Positions 7,886 to 15,281 of a stretch of 46,271 nucleotides of DNA are shown here, in pieces. Each line of letters opens with the position of its first letter. The first letter of the stretch is position 1. The notes under the pieces are model-generated. The model had not been told where the DNA came from. It was given only the letters and a program-made list of their open reading frames with translations, and ran no database searches. Made by a program: the position numbers and the translations under genes. The DNA lies in the NCBI GenBank assembly GCA_009885695.1, contig VFKE01000019.1:1-46271 (forward strand). The letters run 5' to 3'. Source of the stretch: Verrucomicrobiota bacterium (GTDB taxonomy: Bacteria > Verrucomicrobiota > Verrucomicrobiia > Verrucomicrobiales > Verrucomicrobiaceae).

Positions 7886-8866
7886 AACTTTGCCGCCCGG
7901 CGAGGCAACGGTTCCTTCTTCTCCGCTCCCGTCACTTCCTCGCCGCCGCCAGCGCCACACGAGTCCGTCACTGGGGCTGAACAACCAGGCCAGCACAAAG
8001 AGCAGCGCGCCCATCACAACCATGGCACCGGCAGTGGAGCAGTTGAGCCAGACGGACAGGTGCAGGCCCGCGAGACTGCTGATCCCGCTGTGAACGACCA
8101 CGAGTCCGTGGCGCACGGGCAGGCGCGACGACAGTTGCGCCGCCGTCATGCCGGGGATGATGAGCATGGCCACGACCATGACCGCGCCCACCGCTTCGAA
8201 GGCGCTGACCACCACGACGGAAAGCACGGCCATGAGGCCGTAATGCAACGCGGCGGCGTTGAAGCCCAGTGAAGTGGTCAGACCGGGATCAAAGGAACTC
8301 ACCAGCAGTTCTTTGTAGAAAACAACACTGAGTCCCACTACCGCCAGCGCCACTCCCGCCATCAGGAGCACGGGCTGCGGACCGATCGCGATGCCGAACC
8401 ATTCCACGGGCGGCTCCAGCGGGACGAAAGCGATCTCTCCATAGAGAATGCACTCGGCATCAATGTGCAATCCTCCCTTGTCGATCAGGCTGGTCATGAC
8501 CACGCCCAGTGCGAAGAGCGTCGTGAAGGCGATGCAGATGGCTGCGTCAGGCTTCACTCGCGATTTCTTGTGGATGAATTCGATCAATCCCACCGTGATC
8601 AGTCCCGCAACCAGCGCCCCGGCAAACATGGCGGGAATATTTCGCGAATGCGTCAGCATGAACGCCACCACCAGTCCTGGCAGAACACTGTGGCTGATGG
8701 CGTCGCCCACCAGGGCCATGCGCCGGAGCAGCAGATAATTTCCCACAAGACCGCAGGAGACGCCCACCAGAATTCCCATCGCGAGGATCCAGCCATAGAG
8801 CGCGCCGCTCTCGGCCCAGGGCTCGATCATGACCCGCTGAAAATCAAATGGCGGAATGAAGGACAT
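7883..8866 (-). CDS. Metal ABC transporter permease (TroD/MntC-type)
   Basis: A 327-aa inner-membrane permease of the ABC-3 family, with about eight hydrophobic helices. Recognisable stretches are GLVGNYLLLRRMALVGDAIS near 40-60, HSVLPGLVVAF, the cytoplasmic coupling region KELLVSSFDPGLTTSLGF near 190-207, and GAVMVVAMLIIPGMTAAQL near 228-246. The C-terminal 30 residues are basic and glycine-rich and run over the sulfatase remnant, so the native C-terminus may have been altered. It is the last gene of the five-gene minus-strand operon, 11 bases after the permease-repressor fusion. Expected partners are the ATPase at 10350 and the binding protein at 11126; the metal (Mn2+, Zn2+ or Fe2+) cannot be told from sequence. 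Confidence 0.93.
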   Translation of the reverse strand: MSFIPPFDFQRVMIEPWAESGALYGWILAMGILVGVSCGLVGNYLLLRRMALVGDAISHSVLPGLVVAFMLTHSRNIPAMFAGALVAGLITVGLIEFIHKKSRVKPDAAICIAFTTLFALGVVMTSLIDKGGLHIDAECILYGEIAFVPLEPPVEWFGIAIGPQPVLLMAGVALAVVGLSVVFYKELLVSSFDPGLTTSLGFNAAALHYGLMAVLSVVVVSAFEAVGAVMVVAMLIIPGMTAAQLSSRLPVRHGLVVVHSGISSLAGLHLSVWLNCSTAGAMVVMGALLFVLAWLFSPSDGLVWRWRRRGSDGSGEEGTVASPGGKV

Positions 8867-8877
8867 GCGCGGAAGTT

Positions 8878-10353
8878 TCAGGTGTCGGAGCCGAAACCGA
8901 CGGCGCGTCCGCCACGGGTGAGGGAAGGAAGGCCGGACTGCACATCGGCCAGGCCGGGGATGATCTTGCCGTGCGGATCGTGCGTGGCGTAATTCAAGCG
9001 CCGCTCCAGTTCGCGCACAGTATCCTCGCCCAGGACATGCTCGATTTTTTCCGCGTCTTCATGAACGTGGTCGGCAGCCATGTGGGCGGCATTGGTCAGG
9101 TAGAGTTCCCAGAGACGGTGGTTGCGGACGATCTCGCAGGCTCGCTGCCAGCCGGACGGGGTCAGGAAAAGATCGGCCTGATCGCGCGGACGGGTGGCAA
9201 GCTGATGACGGCAGAGTTCGTCCCCCAAGTGGCGGGCCTCATCTTCCGTTTCCCGACGTTGTTCAGCCAGTTCCTGCCATGAGACACTGTCCCCCTGGAA
9301 GCTGCGCTTTTCCAACACATGATAGACGGACTTGAGCGTGTTCTCCCGACGAGTGCGCGCCGCTCGTGATTGCTGTTTCCACCAGCGGGCGAAGATCCCA
9401 TAGCGCGGGCCAAAGAACAATGCCGCAGCGAAAACCGCGCTGCCAGCCAGAACCATCAACGGCCCGGTGGGCATGTCATGGCCGACGAACGAGAGAAAGG
9501 ATCCCACAGCGCCAGCAACCACGCCAAACACTGCCGCCAGTAGCAGCATGCGGCCCAGCCGGTCGGTGAGAAGATAAGCCGCCGCCGCCGGCGTCACCAG
9601 CATCGCGGAGACCAGCACCACGCCGACGGCCTGGAGCGACACCACGATCGAAAACGCCAGCAGCAGCATGAGCGTGTAATGGATTCCCTGCGCTGGAAAT
9701 CCGATCGCCCGGGCGAATCCGGAGTCGAAGCTGGTTACCTTGAATTCCTTGTAGCCCAGCGCCAGGATCACCACGACCAGCCCGGTGACGACCGCCATCA
9801 AAATCACGTCGCCGTCTCCCAGCGCCGCAGCCTGGCCGAACATGAACTTGTCGAGCCCGCTCTTCTGCGCGCCGGGAAGATTGTTGATCATGGTCAGAAG
9901 GCAGACGCCGGCTGCGAAGAAAGCCGCCAGCACGAAACCGAGCGCGGCATCCTCCTTGTGCTTGGTGGTGGTGCGCACCGCATGAACCGTGGCCGCGCCC
10001 AGCAGTCCGGCGGCGGTGGCGCCGACAAAAATGGCCAACGGATTCTTGGTGAGAGACCAGAGAAATCCCAGCGCCACGCCGGGTAGCACCGCATGTGATA
10101 ACGCATCACCCATCAGCGCCTGCTTGCGCACGATGAGGAAGCTGCCGAGCAGTCCGCAGCTCACTCCCATGAGCACCGATCCGATGAGCGCATTGCGCAG
10201 CGATGGGTCGCGCAACGTGAAAAATCTCGCGGCTTGCTCCAGTATGCTGTACTCTTTGATCTCGCTGATGCGGGCGGCCCAGACATCCGTGCAAAACAGG
10301 CAGCCAAACGCCAGCACTGCCAGACCCAGCCAGCGCAGTGAGCCCCGGTTCAT
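8878..10353 (-). CDS. Metal ABC permease (TroC/MntB-type) fused to a DtxR/MntR-like repressor
   Basis: The 491-aa product has an N-terminal hydrophobic segment with a possible cleavage site (VWAA, about residue 27), then an ABC-3 permease from about 50 to 325 (GLLGSFLIVRKQALMGDALS then HAVLPG; coupling loop YKEFKVTSFDSGFARAIGF). Residues about 335-480 look like a complete DtxR/MntR-type regulator: winged-helix part (SWQELAEQRRETEDEARHL, then LFLTPSGWQRACEIV) followed by the metal-binding and dimerisation helices RNHRLWELYL, HVHEDAEKIEHVL and DPHGKIIP. The MntR-type ligand positions (His of HRLWE; Glu/Glu/His of AEKIEH) are present. I recall such fusions in annotated genomes, but the role is not established to my knowledge; the domain could gate transport or act as a membrane-tethered sensor. 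The start overlaps the ATPase stop (ATGA, 10350-10353). Confidence 0.9.
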   Translation of the reverse strand: MNRGSLRWLGLAVLAFGCLFCTDVWAARISEIKEYSILEQAARFFTLRDPSLRNALIGSVLMGVSCGLLGSFLIVRKQALMGDALSHAVLPGVALGFLWSLTKNPLAIFVGATAAGLLGAATVHAVRTTTKHKEDAALGFVLAAFFAAGVCLLTMINNLPGAQKSGLDKFMFGQAAALGDGDVILMAVVTGLVVVILALGYKEFKVTSFDSGFARAIGFPAQGIHYTLMLLLAFSIVVSLQAVGVVLVSAMLVTPAAAAYLLTDRLGRMLLLAAVFGVVAGAVGSFLSFVGHDMPTGPLMVLAGSAVFAAALFFGPRYGIFARWWKQQSRAARTRRENTLKSVYHVLEKRSFQGDSVSWQELAEQRRETEDEARHLGDELCRHQLATRPRDQADLFLTPSGWQRACEIVRNHRLWELYLTNAAHMAADHVHEDAEKIEHVLGEDTVRELERRLNYATHDPHGKIIPGLADVQSGLPSLTRGGRAVGFGSDT

Positions 10354-11129
10354 GGCTGCCTCCCCACGACCTCCGCGACCTCGCTCAAGATCGTGAGCCG
10401 TCCACCATAAGTTTTCTGCAAAATCTCGTGCGTGAAAACTTCTGCGGTGGGACCGAACGCGACTAGGCGCATGTTCAGCAGCAACAGGGTGTCGAAATAC
10501 TCGCGGGCCGTCGCCAGATCGTGATGGACCACGAGCAGGGTCTTGCCTCGGTCCTTCAACTCCTGCAGCAGCACGACGATCGCGGATTCGGTCGCCGCGT
10601 CCACGCCGGAGAACGGTTCATCCATGAAATAGAGATCGCTCTCCTGCGCCAGCGCACGCGCCAGGAAAACCCGCTGCTGCTGGCCCCCGGAGAGATTGCC
10701 GATCTGCCGGCTGGCAAACGGGAGCATCTTCACCTTGTCGAGACAGGCCCGCGCCACATCGCGATCAGCGGCGGTCGGGCGGCGGAAAAGACCGAGCCGC
10801 CCATAGCGGCCCATCAACACCACGTCCATGACGTTCACCGGAAAATCCCAGTCCACGGATTCGCGCTGCGGCACATAGCCCACGCGCCCGCACGCCTTGT
10901 GAAAAGGCTCGCCGAAAATTTTGACCCACCCGCTGCTGGCCGGCAGCAGGCCCATCGCCGCTTTGATGAGCGTGGATTTGCCCGCGCCGTTCGGACCGAT
11001 GATGCCCACCAATTTTCCGGCGGGCACTGTGACGTCGATGCCATAGAGCACCGGCTTCTTGTAGTAGGCGACGGTGAGATCGTGAATCTCCAGCGGCGGC
11101 GGATTTTCAGAAGTAACGGCGGCGGTCAT
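10350..11129 (-). CDS. Metal ABC transporter ATP-binding protein (TroB/ZnuC/MntA-type)
   Basis: A 259-aa ABC ATPase. Walker A GPNGAGKST lies at about residues 44-52, a Q-loop region VGYVPQRESVDWDFP near 85-99, the signature LSGGQQQRVFLARAL near 145-160, Walker B DLYFMDEPFSGVD near 165-178 and the switch His in VVHHDL near 200. The WDFP stretch after the Q-loop is typical of Mn/Zn importers. Start and stop overlap both neighbours by 4 bases (ATGA at 11126-11129 and 10350-10353), indicating coupled translation with the binding protein and the permease fusion. Confidence 0.96.
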   Translation of the reverse strand: MTAAVTSENPPPLEIHDLTVAYYKKPVLYGIDVTVPAGKLVGIIGPNGAGKSTLIKAAMGLLPASSGWVKIFGEPFHKACGRVGYVPQRESVDWDFPVNVMDVVLMGRYGRLGLFRRPTAADRDVARACLDKVKMLPFASRQIGNLSGGQQQRVFLARALAQESDLYFMDEPFSGVDAATESAIVVLLQELKDRGKTLLVVHHDLATAREYFDTLLLLNMRLVAFGPTAEVFTHEILQKTYGGRLTILSEVAEVVGRQP

Positions 11130-12070
11130 TGCAGCGCTCCCACGATGGTGCTGAGGTTGTATTTCACCATGCCTTCATAGGTGCCCACGTCGTGGCCGCC
11201 TTTGATTTCACCGGGCGCGCCCATGGCGTCGGAAAAAAGCTCACCGCCGACTGTCGCGCCCGAGTCTTTGGAGACCCGTTCGATCGTCGCCGGTGATACA
11301 CTCGTTTCGACAAAGATGGCCTTCACCTTTTTCTCCTTGATGAAATCTACCGTCTTCGCGATGTCCGAAAGGCCCGCTTCCGTGACGGTGGAAACACCCT
11401 GAATGCCAACGACCTTGAAGCCGTAGGCCCGGCCAAAGTAATTATACGCATCATGGCTGGTCACGAGGATGCGTTTCTCCGCCGGAAGTTTCGCCGCTTC
11501 GGCCAGGCACCACTCGTGGAGCGCGGTCATCCGTGCCTTAGCCGCAGCGCCACTCTTTTCGTAGGCGGCCTTGCCCGCGGGGTCGGCATCACTCAGCGCG
11601 GTGATGATTGTGGGCAGACACTCCGCCCACATCGAGACGTCGAACCAGAGATGCGGATCGTAGTGCCCCTCGAATTCCGGCGGCTCCAGGAGCCGCGACT
11701 TGGTCACGTTCTCCGTGATGGGATAAACCTTTTTTCCGGAGCGGGCCATCTTGGCAAACACGTCGCCCATGCGCCCCTCCAGCATGAGGCCGGAGTAAAA
11801 GATGACATCCGCTCGCGCGAGCCGCGTCACATCTGTCGCGGCGGGCTTGTAAAGATGCGGATCAACACCTGGCCCCATCAATTGATCCACCTCAACGCGG
11901 TCGCCGCCAACCTGTCTGACGAGGTCGGCCACCATGCCGGTGGTGGCTGCGGCTTTGATTTTTTTACCATCCGCAGCGAAGAGGCCGGGGCCAACGGATA
12001 ACAGGCCTGCGGCGAGAATAAGTGGCAGCTTGCGAAGAATGCGGCGGGCAGATGGCAGGATGGATAGCAT
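11126..12070 (-). CDS. Metal ABC transporter solute-binding protein (TroA/ZnuA family)
   Basis: Cluster A-I periplasmic binding protein. I use the ATG at 12070 (314 aa): it gives a normal signal peptide (MLSILPSARRILRKLPLILAAG then a cleavage region around FAADG) and avoids overlap with the upstream gene, whereas the longer frame to 12139 would overlap it. The mature part starts KIKAAATTGMVADLVRQVGG. Family ligands are visible: His in GVDPHLYKP, His in HYDPHLWFDVSMW, Glu in the FVETSVSP segment and Asp in GGELFSDAMG. There is no His-rich loop of the ZnuA type between strands, which slightly favours Mn/Fe over Zn, but this is weak. It delivers metal to the permeases encoded downstream. Confidence 0.95.
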   Translation of the reverse strand: MLSILPSARRILRKLPLILAAGLLSVGPGLFAADGKKIKAAATTGMVADLVRQVGGDRVEVDQLMGPGVDPHLYKPAATDVTRLARADVIFYSGLMLEGRMGDVFAKMARSGKKVYPITENVTKSRLLEPPEFEGHYDPHLWFDVSMWAECLPTIITALSDADPAGKAAYEKSGAAAKARMTALHEWCLAEAAKLPAEKRILVTSHDAYNYFGRAYGFKVVGIQGVSTVTEAGLSDIAKTVDFIKEKKVKAIFVETSVSPATIERVSKDSGATVGGELFSDAMGAPGEIKGGHDVGTYEGMVKYNLSTIVGALQ

Positions 12071-12126
12071 GGATGTGGCGGTGGAGGGGATGGTTGCTCT
12101 GGGGAAGAATAGCTGGAACGAAGATT

Positions 12127-13002
12127 TCAGTAGCGCCACGACAGTCCCAGGAATGGATTGAGATCATCCGCAGACTTCGTGACTCCGATATTGAGGCCGG
12201 CATCGAACTGAAGATTGGCAGTCACGCTCCAGGTGAATCCAAAATCCACCGTGCCCACCCAGGGCGAGCCGCCCTCGGTGCTGACTTCACTGAAGAATTC
12301 AAGATAGGCCCCCAGCTTCTCGGTCAAATCACGGCCGACCACCAGGGTGTTGATGAACGATGCGTGGGAGCCCCGCCCGGACTCGTTGCGCAGAATGTCC
12401 ACCTCCATCATCAACCCCAGCCCCCAGCCTCCCTGCAGTTCTACCGCCAATGGTAAAATAATGCCGCCTTCAATCGAGTCATTGCCCAGGCCGTCATGGT
12501 TCGTGGGGAATTTGACGAATGGCATCACCGCGAACGCCGTCCGGCCTCCGTCGTTGCCCCAGAAGTTTTTCTTGAGCCGGAGAGTGATGTCGCCCAAGCC
12601 CGACCGGGTCTTTACGGCTCCCGTCATCTGATCCTTCGTGCGGGCCTGGTTCCAGGTTTCGATGATCACTTGCAGGTCCAGGTCATTGAACAGACCCGCT
12701 TTGAGATTGACCGGTGCCACAGCCCAGGTATCCGTTCGCGTGCCGCCGCCGCCCGACTGGTCGCGGCCATAGCTCGCCAAGTCCATCTCGATTTGGAAAT
12801 GCCCGGCGTCCACAGTGAACGGGGACTCGGTCTTGTCCGGCCGGTCTGTGCTCATCTCGCGCATCAGTCCTTCGGGCACGGGATGAAAAAGGTTGCAGGC
12901 CGATTTGGAGACGGCCTGTTCAACCCCGCGGGCGGGGCCGGACGCAAGGAGAACTCCGGCCAGCAGGGCGAAGCCGGGTCCAGATAATGTGGTCGTGAAC
13001 AT
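12127..13002 (-). CDS. Outer-membrane beta-barrel protein (Phenol_MetA_deg-like), first gene of the metal operon
   Basis: A 291-aa exported protein with a signal peptide (FALLAGVLLASGPARG, residues 11-26) and a repeated amphipathic beta pattern ending in the aromatic C-terminus LGLSWRY, typical of outer-membrane barrels. The segment STDRPDKTESPFTVDAGHFQ near 51-70 is characteristic of the MetA-pathway-of-phenol-degradation family of putative channels. Its position, 56 bases before the binding protein and in the same orientation, makes it a candidate outer-membrane entry channel for the metal imported by the ABC system. That link is inference; barrels of this family have no settled substrate. 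Confidence 0.82.
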   Translation of the reverse strand: MFTTTLSGPGFALLAGVLLASGPARGVEQAVSKSACNLFHPVPEGLMREMSTDRPDKTESPFTVDAGHFQIEMDLASYGRDQSGGGGTRTDTWAVAPVNLKAGLFNDLDLQVIIETWNQARTKDQMTGAVKTRSGLGDITLRLKKNFWGNDGGRTAFAVMPFVKFPTNHDGLGNDSIEGGIILPLAVELQGGWGLGLMMEVDILRNESGRGSHASFINTLVVGRDLTEKLGAYLEFFSEVSTEGGSPWVGTVDFGFTWSVTANLQFDAGLNIGVTKSADDLNPFLGLSWRY

Positions 13003-13005
13003 AAA

Positions 13006-13042
13006 TTGTAGCTGATGCTACAAAGGGGTGCGGGCTTGTCAA
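13006..13042 (-). promoter_or_regulatory. Promoter with overlapping dyad (candidate metal-repressor operator)
   Basis: Upstream of the metal operon there is a perfect dyad TTGTAGC-TGAT-GCTACAA (13006-13023). On the minus strand TTGACA lies at 13042-13037 and a TAGCAT -10-like box at 13020-13015, 16 bases apart, so the dyad would cover the -10 box and the transcription start. The ATG at 13002 follows within a few bases, so the leader would be extremely short. A repressor bound here would block the promoter; a Fur/Zur or DtxR/MntR protein is the obvious candidate class, but the sequence does not match an operator I know. Confidence 0.6.
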
Positions 13043-13073
13043 CAAGTAATCCGTCGTTATTCTCCACCACCCC

Positions 13074-13253
13074 ATGCCCACCAAATTGTCCCGGCCAAAG
13101 CCAGCAAGTCGCAAAAGCCAAGGTCCGGCCGCGCGGGCCGAAAGCTTTCGCAAGGTCCGCACCGTCGCCCGCCTCCAGCACGACGGCCTGCTCATCACCC
13201 GGCCATCCGTGTATCGCTCCGTCCTGATCTCCCATCCCTCCATCACCGCATGA
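13074..13253 (+). CDS. Possible small basic protein (59 aa), weak call
   Basis: An ATG-initiated frame starts at 13074 (MPTKLSRPKPASRKSQGP) and ends in a TGA that overlaps the ATG of the sugar isomerase-like gene (ATGA, 13250-13253). The product is strongly basic in its first half. The exact stop/start overlap hints at translational coupling, and the frame is divergent from the metal operon across the dyad. However, I recognise no family, GC-rich DNA readily holds such frames, and no clear Shine-Dalgarno is seen. Confidence 0.25.
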   Translation: MPTKLSRPKPASRKSQGPAARAESFRKVRTVARLQHDGLLITRPSVYRSVLISHPSITA

Positions 13254-14170
13254 ACCGGCGCACCTTTCTCACGACCGGCTTCGCCGCGCTTGGCGCATCC
13301 GCCTCACCCGCCATCGGGCCCATCCCGCGCACTGGGAAACCCTTCTTAAAACTGGGCCTGGCCGCTTACTCGTTCCGCGAATTCTTCCCCTACATGCGTG
13401 ACAAGGTGGTGAAACCCAGGGCGGGCCACGAGCCGATGGACATGTTCAAGTTTATTGATTTCTGCGCCGACAATGGCTGCGAGGGCGCGGAACTCACCGC
13501 TTACTTTTTTCCGCCCAACCTGACGGATGATCATCTTATCAAGGTTCGTAACCACGCAAAAAAACGCGGCATCGCCATCAGCGGCACCGCCATCGGCAAT
13601 ATCTGGACGCATCCCAAGGGCGCTCCCGAGCGTAACAAGGAGATCGCCTCCACGAAGCAGTGGGTTGAGTACGCCGCCGTCATGGGGGCGCCGCACATCC
13701 GCGTCTTTTCCGGCGCAGTGCCCAAGGGCATCAGCCTGGAGGAGGCCACGGCAAACTGTATCGAAGCCTACCGGGAATGCGCCGCCTACGCGGAAAAGAA
13801 AAGCATCCTTCTCGGCATGGAGAACCACGGCGGCATCGTCGCGGAAGCGGACAACCTCATCAAGATCGTCCGCGCGGTGGACAGCCCGGCGGCGGGCGTC
13901 AATTTTGACAGCGGCAACTATCACACGGACGATCCCTACGGCGACCTCGCCAAGATCGCGCCCTATGCCGTGAATGTGCAACTCAAGATGGAGATCAAAC
14001 GCAAGGGCGCGAAGGAGAACGAGCCAAGCGATATTCCGCGCGTCATCAAGATCCTGCGCGATGCGAACTACCAGGGCTGGTTCACGCTGGAGTATGAAGC
14101 CAAGGAGGATCCGTTCGTGGCCGTGCCGAGGATATTGAAGGAACTCAAGCCGCTGCTGGCGGCCGGCTGA
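13250..14170 (+). CDS. Tat-exported sugar phosphate isomerase/epimerase-like TIM-barrel protein
   Basis: A 306-aa protein of the xylose isomerase-like TIM-barrel (AP endonuclease 2) superfamily. The ATG at 13250 is chosen because it starts a twin-arginine signal (MNRRTFLTTGFAALGASA). Family landmarks are LGLAAYSFREFF after the signal, GCEGAELTAYFFPP near 80, HIRVFSGAVPKG near 147-158, the metal-binding-type motifs MENHGG near 190 and VNFDSGNYHTDDP near 217-229, and FTLEYEA near the end. Proteins of this kind in PVC bacteria are usually annotated as exported carbohydrate isomerases or dehydrogenase partners, with no defined substrate. It is divergent from the metal operon and has no same-strand partner. 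Confidence 0.9.
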   Translation: MNRRTFLTTGFAALGASASPAIGPIPRTGKPFLKLGLAAYSFREFFPYMRDKVVKPRAGHEPMDMFKFIDFCADNGCEGAELTAYFFPPNLTDDHLIKVRNHAKKRGIAISGTAIGNIWTHPKGAPERNKEIASTKQWVEYAAVMGAPHIRVFSGAVPKGISLEEATANCIEAYRECAAYAEKKSILLGMENHGGIVAEADNLIKIVRAVDSPAAGVNFDSGNYHTDDPYGDLAKIAPYAVNVQLKMEIKRKGAKENEPSDIPRVIKILRDANYQGWFTLEYEAKEDPFVAVPRILKELKPLLAAG

Positions 14171-14171
14171 G

Positions 14172-14312
14172 CTGTTGTTGAGCAATGGTTTGCAGGGCAG
14201 GCTTGATGAGATTGCGGCGTTCGCTCGTTCAATTTCAGCCAATGAATTGAAGCAGCTTTTCACTGCATCCGGCCAGCTTGTGAACAAACCGCAAACGGAT
14301 GCTGCATCTTGA
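14172..14312 (+). pseudogene. C-terminal remnant of a LamG-domain (concanavalin-like) protein
   Basis: An open stretch without a start codon encodes LSNGLQGRLDEIAAFARS, then ISANELKQLFTASG, ending in TGA at 14310-14312. The pattern G-R-(L/I)-D-E-(I/V)-A-x-F-x-R-x-(L/I)-S-A-x-E-(L/I)-x-x-L-(F/Y) is the end of LamG-like domains found in FecR-type and other large exported proteins of PVC bacteria. Only about 46 residues survive, starting right behind the isomerase stop, so it is treated as gene debris. Confidence 0.55.
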
Positions 14313-14378
14313 CCGGCGACATCCCGGAAGCAGAGAATATTAGCACCAGCATTTTCTTAGAGCATTTGTAAATAAGAC

Positions 14379-14538
14379 GTAGCCGCATCCCGTAAGAGTG
14401 CGGGAAGAAGTTATCGCTACGCGGCTGCGGGGAGGGCTTCCTTATTTCCCGCGTTCTTACGAACGCGGCTACGAACGCGGCTGCGAAATTATTTAACCCG
14501 CTCTAAAAGACACAGCCGCACTCGTGAGCACGCGGGAA
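14379..14538 (+). repeat. REP-like palindrome cluster A (GTAGCCGC family)
   Basis: One unit reads forward at 14379-14406 (GTAGCCGC...CGTAAGAGTGCGGGAA), one in inverted orientation at 14446-14472, and a diverged forward unit at about 14513-14538. The inverted unit folds into a perfect 8-bp hairpin (CCGCGTTC-TTAC-GAACGCGG) flanked by CTAC, i.e. GTAG on the other strand. Related copies lie at 27157-27285 and 44956-44983. Confidence 0.85.
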
Positions 14539-14555
14539 GAATACACGTCAGTCAG

Positions 14556-15035
14556 CTAACAGCCTGTTGAAAAACGGGGTAACACGGGGTTCGCCTCGAT
14601 GTATTCGTCAATGGCGCTGATGAGTCCATCGACGCTTTTGAAAGCCCCACGTCGAATGCGTTGCTCGGTGATCTTCGCAAACCAGCGCTCCACCTGGTTA
14701 AGCCAGGAGCCGCTGGTCGGGGTAAAATGCAGGTGATAGCGCGGATGTTTCTTAAACCATGCGGCAACCCTCGGAGCCTTGTGCGTGCCGTAATTGTCGA
14801 GCACCAGATGGACGTTCAACTGTGCTGGCACCTCCTGCTCGATCTGCTTGAGGAAGCGCAGGAACTCCTGATGACGATGCCGCTGCTCACAGCGTCCGAT
14901 GACCTTGCCGGTGGCGATGTCCAGCGCCGCAAAGAGCGAGGTGGTGCCGTGGCGATAGTAATCATGGGTGCGCCGCTCCGCCTGCCCCGGACGCATCGGC
15001 AAAATGAGTTCTTTCTTAGGTCGTCCTGTGCGCAT
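14556..15035 (-). mobile_element. Internally deleted IS630-family transposase (remnant)
   Basis: The frame encodes the catalytic half of an IS630-type transposase: first Asp in SLFAALDIATGKVIG, second in HLVLDNYGTHK, Glu in SWLNQVERWFAKITEQ. The start MRTGRPKKELI resembles the normal N-terminus of such transposases but is joined directly to LPMRPGQAERRTHDYYRHGT, which normally lies in the middle. About half the usual 340-350 residues, including the HTH, are missing, so this looks like an internal deletion. The C-terminus is also altered: after IDEYIEANP the frame runs into the flanking repeat (PRFSTGC). A TATAAT-like box lies just upstream (plus strand 15042-15047). The protein is unlikely to transpose on its own; the ends might still be movable by a full-length relative. 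Confidence 0.85.
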
Positions 15036-15109
15036 GAGTGCATTATACACACTTCATAGACTTATGCAACGATTTAATCACTCACAACACTAGCAGCCTG
15101 TTGAAGAAC
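14556..15109. repeat. 20-bp direct repeats flanking the IS630 remnant
   Basis: CTAACAGCCTGTTGAAAAAC (14556-14575) and CTAGCAGCCTGTTGAAGAAC (15090-15109) match at 18 of 20 positions in the same orientation and bracket the remnant. They are too long for the TA duplication of IS630 elements. They may be ends of another insertion sequence; CAGCCTGTTGAAAAAC-like termini occur in several IS families. The 170 bases between 15110 and the next gene hold nothing I recognise. Confidence 0.7.
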
Positions 15110-15281
15110 TCGGAGCGACATCACAACAAACGGCAACCGAAGCAGTTGCCCTACAGATTGCAGGGCGGGCGCTTCGCCTGCCGATGCAAATCAGGGGTTT
15201 TTCCACGGGTGCCAGGTGACATAAAAGCCAGCAGGTCATTCGGCGCGGCCTATGGGATGCGCGTGAGCCAAAATGAAAAAA

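Noticed and set aside
7525-7980. A 151-codon plus-strand gene
   Set aside because: Only the sulfatase tail (from about 7702) is real; the start of the frame has no similarity and the end runs antisense through the permease gene.
13346-14287. Minus-strand open frame (313 codons) opposite the sugar isomerase-like gene
   Set aside because: Shadow frame; the plus-strand gene has a Tat signal and TIM-barrel motifs.
14446-14472. Rho-independent terminator
   Set aside because: The hairpin is strong but no T-run follows on either strand, and the same sequence recurs at other intergenic sites, so it is a repeat unit.
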